Origin: Anaerolineaceae bacterium
GTDB taxonomy: Bacteria; Chloroflexota; Anaerolineae; Anaerolineales; Anaerolineaceae
Reading direction: 5' to 3'
Length of the DNA stretch: 11,664 nucleotides
NCBI GenBank assembly: GCA_011620505.1
Contig: WOZA01000019.1
Coordinates: forward strand, 1 to 11,664
Within the stretch, counting starts at the first letter, position 1, and each line of letters opens with the position of its first letter. Below are positions 7,455 to 11,664 of this stretch, piece by piece. A program made the position numbers and the translations under genes. The notes under the pieces were generated by a model. That model saw nothing but the letters and a program-made list of their open reading frames with translations, ran no database searches and was not told the DNA's origin.

Positions 7455-10346
7455 CTACCATTGATGGCTTTTCGGCAAATCGAAGTAATCAGCATCCCTT
7501 CGTACAAGCTCATCAAACCAGGGCAGCAAAGGATGGATGGCCTCAATCGTTTGGATGCTTTCGACGATCTGCTTGCGGTCGCCCTTTTTGAGCAATTCAA
7601 GGAATTGCTGCTGCCAACTTCGGAAGATCGAAAGCTTACGCGATGGCGGCATGATCTGCTCGTCGAGTTGCACCAGGGTGAACATCAGATCCCCAGCGCT
7701 GTTTTGCGCTACCCGCGTGCGGGCCATCTCAGGCAGGTTTACGACGTTGTATGCCAGTTCCACGTTGCGTAATTTTCGGCAGATCTGGAGCAGGTTTTGG
7801 TTGATCTCGCTGAAGATCGCCTGGTAATTTCCGCACAACCAGCTCGTTACTACATTGCCGCTGCGCTGTAAGGACTGCCAGAACTTGAAAAAGTGCGACT
7901 GAGCCGTGTCGAACTGATAGATCATTTCCTCGATCAGCTCGCGGTATAAACCTTGTTCAGGGATGCGTTTCCAGTCTGATTGCAGCTTAGCCAGAGCCGT
8001 GCGGGCAACTGCGAACGGGTCGCCTGCGCTACCAACGGCTAAGTCGACAGGGAATTCCTCCCAGCGTTTCTGTCTAATTTCGGTTAGCCGGGGCAGAATC
8101 TGGTCTCGCCAGATTTCATCCTGACCTTGGGTTTCAGCCAGGATGTCCCACTGGCGGGATAATGCTGCAGGGAAGTTGAATTTCGCCGGGCTGCCTGAGC
8201 GGATATGCTGCTTCCATCTTCGGACAGTCTCCAACATTTCTCTGACTTGCTCAACTTGCGCCTGGTCTTCCTGAGGGAAAAGTTCGACTGCCGGCAAGGG
8301 AGCTTCACCGTGGAGTTGTGAAAATAGGGTGGCAAAGGCGGTTGCCAGGTCGGTGTATGCCTGGTGGAAAGCCGGTAGAAGCTGGCGAATCTTTTTTAGA
8401 GCTAAGGCAGGCTGCCGGGAGGCTTTCAGAGCTTGATAATACTCTTCCAGGCAGGCTTTTTGTTGGGCATCCAACCGAACTTGGTCGCGATAAGACTCAG
8501 GCACCTCCAGGTGGAGCGATTGAAGTTCCAGCCACGGCATAGGCCATTGACCCAAACGCGCTTCTTCCCGCAAGTTTTCAATTGCCTGTGCCTCTTTCAT
8601 GGTTTGCAGGGCGTGAAGGAGGGAGGTCAGCCATGGCACCTCGCCAAGCCTTTCAGCCAGGGGAGGCAACGACTCGAGCAACTCCGCAGCGAATGTATTA
8701 ACTGCCTGATGTTCGGCTGGACCTTGGTTGAGAGTTTCCAGCCAATGGATCATCACGTAAAAGTCAGCTTCCAGATCGGGCAGATAATTGAGGCTTGGTT
8801 CAAGCAGAAAGAGGTCCTTGGTCTGCTTCTGCGCAGTGTCTAAATCGCATTCTGCCCAGGCACGGTAAATCTCCCTGATCCTGGACATCGCCGCCAGCAG
8901 TGAAGTCTGCAAATCCGTAGCGGGGCGCAATTGAAGCGCGGTGAAATGTTCCAGGACGCGGCGTAATAACAGAAACTTATCGCCCAGTTTTTCACCAGGC
9001 TGCAGGAACTCCCAATTCTCCTGGATCTGTTTGACACGACTGGTTAAATTTTGCAGGGTGGTGATTGATTCAGGATCGAGATTTTTCTGAATTGCGGTTT
9101 CCAGCCAGCGTTCACTTTGTTGAGATAAAGCTGCCAGGTCGGTGGAAATAAGCGTATAGGGCTTTAAATTTAACTTCAAAGTGCGCATAGAATTAATTAC
9201 CTGGTCGCTGGTTGGTGGCGTTTGTTTGGCCAGGAAGCTTTCCCGGTAAATCCAGGCAGCCTCGTTCCAGTCACCTTCAAATACCGCATGGAGCAACTTT
9301 GCCAGTGTGGCGGGATCACCATTGCCGAAATGCTCGAGAAGATATCCTGCCAATTGCCAGTTGGGAGAAAGGTTATGGTTCAGTTCGGTTTCCAATACAT
9401 GGGAGACACCCTGTGCCTGTTTATCTTCACCCCGATCCAGTAAGTCGAGCAGGTATCTCTGACTGGCTGATAGCAAGTCGCTCATGTCGACTTCGACCCC
9501 AAGATGCTGTAAAGCGCGCATCAGCTCCAGGGTTTGTTTCAATCCCTCCAGGGAGTTGAGGCTTTTCAGGTAGCGGCTGAAGAGTAATTTGTACTCGATA
9601 ATACGCATGGAAAGGTAGGTTTCCATGTACTCCACTCGCATCTGCAGGTGATTAATCTCCTGGTCATTTAGTTGGCTTGAGCTCAAAGGCCAGCCAATGT
9701 CTGCGATCAGTTCCGGAGAGGTCTGCTCGATCAGTGTTCGACCTTCCTCGAGCAACTGTTGGTAATCCAGCATGGGGTTTGCTTTGTCGTCGGAGGTCTC
9801 ATTGTTAAGGTCAAGGCTGTTGCCCCAGTCAATGAAAGAAAGGATATTGGTTTCAGTATTCCAGAAAATGTGATCCATCTTGACGTCATTCCAGATCACA
9901 CCTTTTTCATGGACCTTCTGCAGCAGTTGGAAAGCCGCAGCCAGCACTTTGAGGACAAGCGCCTGGGATATGGGGGAACCTCCCTGCATCTTGCGGCGCA
10001 AAAGATCAGAGACCGACACCCCTGGGACTTCCTCACTGACGATGAACAGGTTGGCGGAAGAAGAGGTGCCCTCAATGCTTTGGTCCATCAACAGGGGGGT
10101 GTGAATTTTTCGACCATGACGCTCAATATCGAGTCCGTCCAACAGCGCGAGGACCTTGCCTTCGTTCTCGATCTGCCTTGCCTGGCGAACGATCGTGCCT
10201 CCCGAGACGTTTTGCACTGGGCGCTTCATAACACCCTGTGCTCCTCCGAGTTCAGCCTGCACGCGCACAACTTCACCAGCATCCCCTTTGCCGACCGTTT
10301 CGAGCAGCTGCCAGTCTCTATTTCGTCCAGTAACTTTCTTTGCCAT
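7455..10346 (-). CDS. Large kinase-like protein with long helical C-terminal region
   Basis: This is a 963-residue soluble protein. Residues 1 to about 200 form a protein-kinase-like domain: glycine loop VGKGDAGEVV (18-27), Lys41 in GVMKRP, helix-C Glu60 or Glu62, hinge FIVSEEVPG, catalytic loop HEKGVIWNDVKMDHIFWN (146-163) with Asp154 and Lys156, and FIDWGNS (171-177) in place of DFG. The usual Asn five residues after the Asp is His159. Residues about 250-963 are mostly helical with scattered Trp and half-TPR-like segments (GDWNEAAWIY 358-367; KGDRKQIVES 921-930). I can assign no family there, and see no membrane segment. It is the first gene of the three-gene block. No Shine-Dalgarno is present, and TATAAT ends 6 bases before the ATG, suggesting a leaderless message. 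It may phosphorylate or scaffold its two downstream partners; this is inferred only. Confidence 0.85.
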   Translation of the reverse strand: MAKKVTGRNRDWQLLETVGKGDAGEVVRVQAELGGAQGVMKRPVQNVSGGTIVRQARQIENEGKVLALLDGLDIERHGRKIHTPLLMDQSIEGTSSSANLFIVSEEVPGVSVSDLLRRKMQGGSPISQALVLKVLAAAFQLLQKVHEKGVIWNDVKMDHIFWNTETNILSFIDWGNSLDLNNETSDDKANPMLDYQQLLEEGRTLIEQTSPELIADIGWPLSSSQLNDQEINHLQMRVEYMETYLSMRIIEYKLLFSRYLKSLNSLEGLKQTLELMRALQHLGVEVDMSDLLSASQRYLLDLLDRGEDKQAQGVSHVLETELNHNLSPNWQLAGYLLEHFGNGDPATLAKLLHAVFEGDWNEAAWIYRESFLAKQTPPTSDQVINSMRTLKLNLKPYTLISTDLAALSQQSERWLETAIQKNLDPESITTLQNLTSRVKQIQENWEFLQPGEKLGDKFLLLRRVLEHFTALQLRPATDLQTSLLAAMSRIREIYRAWAECDLDTAQKQTKDLFLLEPSLNYLPDLEADFYVMIHWLETLNQGPAEHQAVNTFAAELLESLPPLAERLGEVPWLTSLLHALQTMKEAQAIENLREEARLGQWPMPWLELQSLHLEVPESYRDQVRLDAQQKACLEEYYQALKASRQPALALKKIRQLLPAFHQAYTDLATAFATLFSQLHGEAPLPAVELFPQEDQAQVEQVREMLETVRRWKQHIRSGSPAKFNFPAALSRQWDILAETQGQDEIWRDQILPRLTEIRQKRWEEFPVDLAVGSAGDPFAVARTALAKLQSDWKRIPEQGLYRELIEEMIYQFDTAQSHFFKFWQSLQRSGNVVTSWLCGNYQAIFSEINQNLLQICRKLRNVELAYNVVNLPEMARTRVAQNSAGDLMFTLVQLDEQIMPPSRKLSIFRSWQQQFLELLKKGDRKQIVESIQTIEAIHPLLPWFDELVRRDADYFDLPKSHQW

Positions 10347-10352
10347 GTGCCC

Positions 10353-10358
10353 ATTATA
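10353..10358 (-). promoter_or_regulatory. -10 box of the kinase block, likely leaderless
   Basis: A perfect TATAAT reads on the minus strand at 10358-10353. Only GGGCAC separates it from the ATG, so transcription would start at or next to the A of the start codon. The best 17-spaced -35 position reads AAGCAA, which is poor. The nearest GAGG lies 15 bases from the ATG, too far for a ribosome site. Confidence 0.4.
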
Positions 10359-10407
10359 TAACCTCGGAAGAATATTTGCTTTTCCCTGCGCGGCTCTCCA
10401 AAAATGC

Positions 10408-10436
10408 TTGACCTTTACTCGTTTGGAGGTTAAGAT
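10408..10436 (+). promoter_or_regulatory. serC promoter
   Basis: TTGACC (10408-10413), a 17-base spacer and TAAGAT (10431-10436) make a good sigma-70-type promoter pointing at serC, with a start near 10443. A 7-bp inverted repeat CTCCAAA (10396-10402) / TTTGGAG (10422-10428) brackets the -35 box and most of the spacer and could be an operator. Confidence 0.5.
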
Positions 10437-10442
10437 TTGAGC

Positions 10443-10532
10443 AAATAAGTTCTTCTACAAGGGCTGACGAAGACCTAGTGGAAGCAGGTAGCCAACGGAT
10501 TACGACTTAGAAAAAAGGAGAGAGCTTTTAAT
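10443..10532 (+). other. serC 5' leader with a small hairpin
   Basis: If transcription starts near 10443, serC has a leader of about 90 bases. GGCT (10462-10465) can pair with AGCC (10490-10493), stacked directly on ACCT (10473-10476) with AGGT (10486-10489), leaving a 7-base bulge on the 5' side. TCTTC (10451-10455) can instead pair with GAAGA (10469-10473). The ribosome site AAGGAGAG (10515-10522) follows. I match no known riboswitch class or T-box motif here. Confidence 0.3.
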
Positions 10533-11621
10533 ATGAAGTACGACCGTATCTACAATTTCTCAGCTGGACCAAGCATGTTGCCCGAACCCGTCCTGGAAGA
10601 GATCCGGGATGAGTTCATGAACTACCAAGGTTCAGGAATGAATGTGATGGAAATGAGCCATCGCAGTAAAGTCTTCATAAACATTTATGAGGAAGCTGAA
10701 GCTGACCTGCGCGAGCTGATGAACATCCCCTCTAATTACAAAGTTTTGTTCATTCAAGGCGGCGCCACGCTGCAATTTGCCATGATTCCGCTCAACCTGA
10801 TGAAAAACGGCGTCGCTGACTATATTGTCACTGGTAACTGGTCCAACAAAGCCTACTCTGAAGCTAAAAAATACGGCAAGATCAACCTGGTGGCCTCCAG
10901 TAAGGACAAGAACTACAGCTACATCCCGGATGTATCGGATCTGCCAATCTCGGAAGACGCTGATTATGTTTACATTTGCGAGAATGAGACCATTCACGGC
11001 ACCACTTACCGCAAGCTCCCCAACACCAAGGGCAAAAACCTGGTTTCAGATCAATCTTCGATGTTCCTGTCTAAGCCTGTGAATGTCAGCGATTATGGGC
11101 TGATTTATGCCGGCGCACAGAAGAACGTAGGCCCTGCTGGCGTCGCGATCGTCATCATCCGCGAAGACCTGATCCGCAGCGATCTGGACGAGAAGATCCC
11201 AACGTACCTGCGCTATGATATCCATGCCGAAAACGACTCGATGTACAACACCCCGAATTGTTGGGGGATCTACGTCTGCGGCAAGGTTTTCAAGTACCTC
11301 AAGAAACTCGGTGGGCTGGAAGTTATGCACCAACTCAACATTGAGAAAGCCAAGCCTCTCTATGACTTCCTCGATAACAGCAAAATGTTCAGGGGAACGG
11401 TTGTTAAAGAAGATCGCTCACTGATGAATGTTCCCTTTGTAACTGAAAGCGCTGAATTGGATGCCGAGGTTGTGGCTGCCAGCAAGGCTGCCGGGTTTGA
11501 TAACCTCAAGGGGCACAAATCAGTTGGAGGTCTGCGCGCTTCGATTTACAACGCCATGCCCAAAGAAGGCGTTGAAGCTCTGGTGGCATTCTTGAAGGAT
11601 TTTGAAGCCAAACACGCTTAG
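10533..11621 (+). CDS. serC: Phosphoserine aminotransferase
   Basis: This 362-residue class-V PLP aminotransferase converts 3-phosphohydroxypyruvate and glutamate to 3-phosphoserine and 2-oxoglutarate in serine synthesis; family members also act on the phosphohydroxythreonine precursor of vitamin B6. It works as a cytoplasmic homodimer. Signatures are NFSAGPSMLP (8-17), QGGATLQF (75-82), TGNWSNKA (100-107) with the PLP-stacking Trp103, the Asp173 region DQSSMFLSKPV, Schiff-base Lys197 in YAGAQKNVGPAG, TPNCWGIY (240-247) and the C-terminal GHKSVGGLRASIYNAMP (327-343) with substrate-binding His328 and Arg335. The length matches the family (about 360) and all key residues are present. AAGGAG lies 12 bases before the ATG, slightly far. 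It has its own promoter and a following terminator hairpin, so it is probably monocistronic rather than in a serC-serA operon. Confidence 0.97.
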   Translation: MKYDRIYNFSAGPSMLPEPVLEEIRDEFMNYQGSGMNVMEMSHRSKVFINIYEEAEADLRELMNIPSNYKVLFIQGGATLQFAMIPLNLMKNGVADYIVTGNWSNKAYSEAKKYGKINLVASSKDKNYSYIPDVSDLPISEDADYVYICENETIHGTTYRKLPNTKGKNLVSDQSSMFLSKPVNVSDYGLIYAGAQKNVGPAGVAIVIIREDLIRSDLDEKIPTYLRYDIHAENDSMYNTPNCWGIYVCGKVFKYLKKLGGLEVMHQLNIEKAKPLYDFLDNSKMFRGTVVKEDRSLMNVPFVTESAELDAEVVAASKAAGFDNLKGHKSVGGLRASIYNAMPKEGVEALVAFLKDFEAKHA

Positions 11622-11643
11622 TTTTTAATTGTTTGAAGTGCAA

Positions 11644-11664
11644 GCCTCTCCGATTTGGGGAGGC
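11644..11664 (+). terminator. serC terminator hairpin, cut by the window edge
   Basis: GCCTCTCC (11644-11651) pairs with GGGGAGGC (11657-11664), with one G-T wobble, around loop GATTT. It starts 22 bases after the serC stop. The expected U-tract would lie just beyond the window. The GC-rich 8-bp stem and its position make a rho-independent terminator likely. Confidence 0.7.

Noticed and set aside
9759..10361. 200-aa plus-strand open frame opposite the 963-aa gene
   Set aside because: It is the mirror of the kinase domain, whose glycine loop, Lys41 and catalytic loop are in the minus frame; no independent gene signal was seen.
10464..10484. Possible hammerhead core (CTGACGA followed by GAA) in the serC leader
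   Set aside because: The sequence between the two core parts cannot form a proper stem II and no stems I and III are present.
10478..10510. Ten-codon GTG-started leader peptide before serC
   Set aside because: It has no ribosome site and no run of serine codons that would suggest attenuation.

Overview
The window looks like ordinary chromosome of a mid-GC bacterium, most likely a member of the Chloroflexota close to the Anaerolineae. That placement is an inference. It rests on the type of DivIVA/ATP-synthase-b-like coiled-coil protein at the left edge, the large membrane protein with a Thr-Pro stalk, and the eukaryotic-like kinases. There is no rRNA or other marker to settle it. I see no mobile element, tRNA, CRISPR array or sign of recent transfer.

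Layout, left to right. A small coiled-coil protein gene (69-527, +) converges on the lon gene with only 3 bases between the stop codons. Each gene appears to carry the other's candidate terminator hairpin inside its coding sequence. lon (531-3047, -) is preceded by folC (3050-4441, -); 2 bases separate the folC stop from the lon start, so the pair should be co-transcribed and translationally coupled. A 77-base gap upstream of folC holds a perfect 14-bp inverted repeat abutting a consensus TATAAT -10 box, so folC-lon probably has its own promoter. Next come three tightly packed minus-strand genes, transcribed in the order 963-aa kinase-like protein (7455-10346), 336-aa kinase-like protein (6433-7443), and 626-aa TPR/single-span membrane protein (4519-6399). 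A 186-base divergent promoter region separates them from serC (10533-11621, +), which is followed by a terminator hairpin at the window edge.

The housekeeping genes are clear: Lon protease, folylpolyglutamate/dihydrofolate synthase, and phosphoserine aminotransferase. Serine made through SerC is the main one-carbon donor to folate, so folC and serC are linked metabolically, but nothing here shows joint regulation.

The least-explained part is the three-gene block at 4519-10346. Both kinase-like proteins keep the Hanks-type lysine and catalytic aspartate. Both also share the same substitutions: His where the catalytic-loop Asn should be, a Trp-Asn pair four and three residues before the usual strand, and DW instead of DF in the metal-binding motif. 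The larger one carries about 700 residues of helical sequence I cannot assign. With the membrane-anchored TPR protein bearing an external SH3-like domain, they could form a signalling or scaffolding unit. That is inference from gene order and motifs only.
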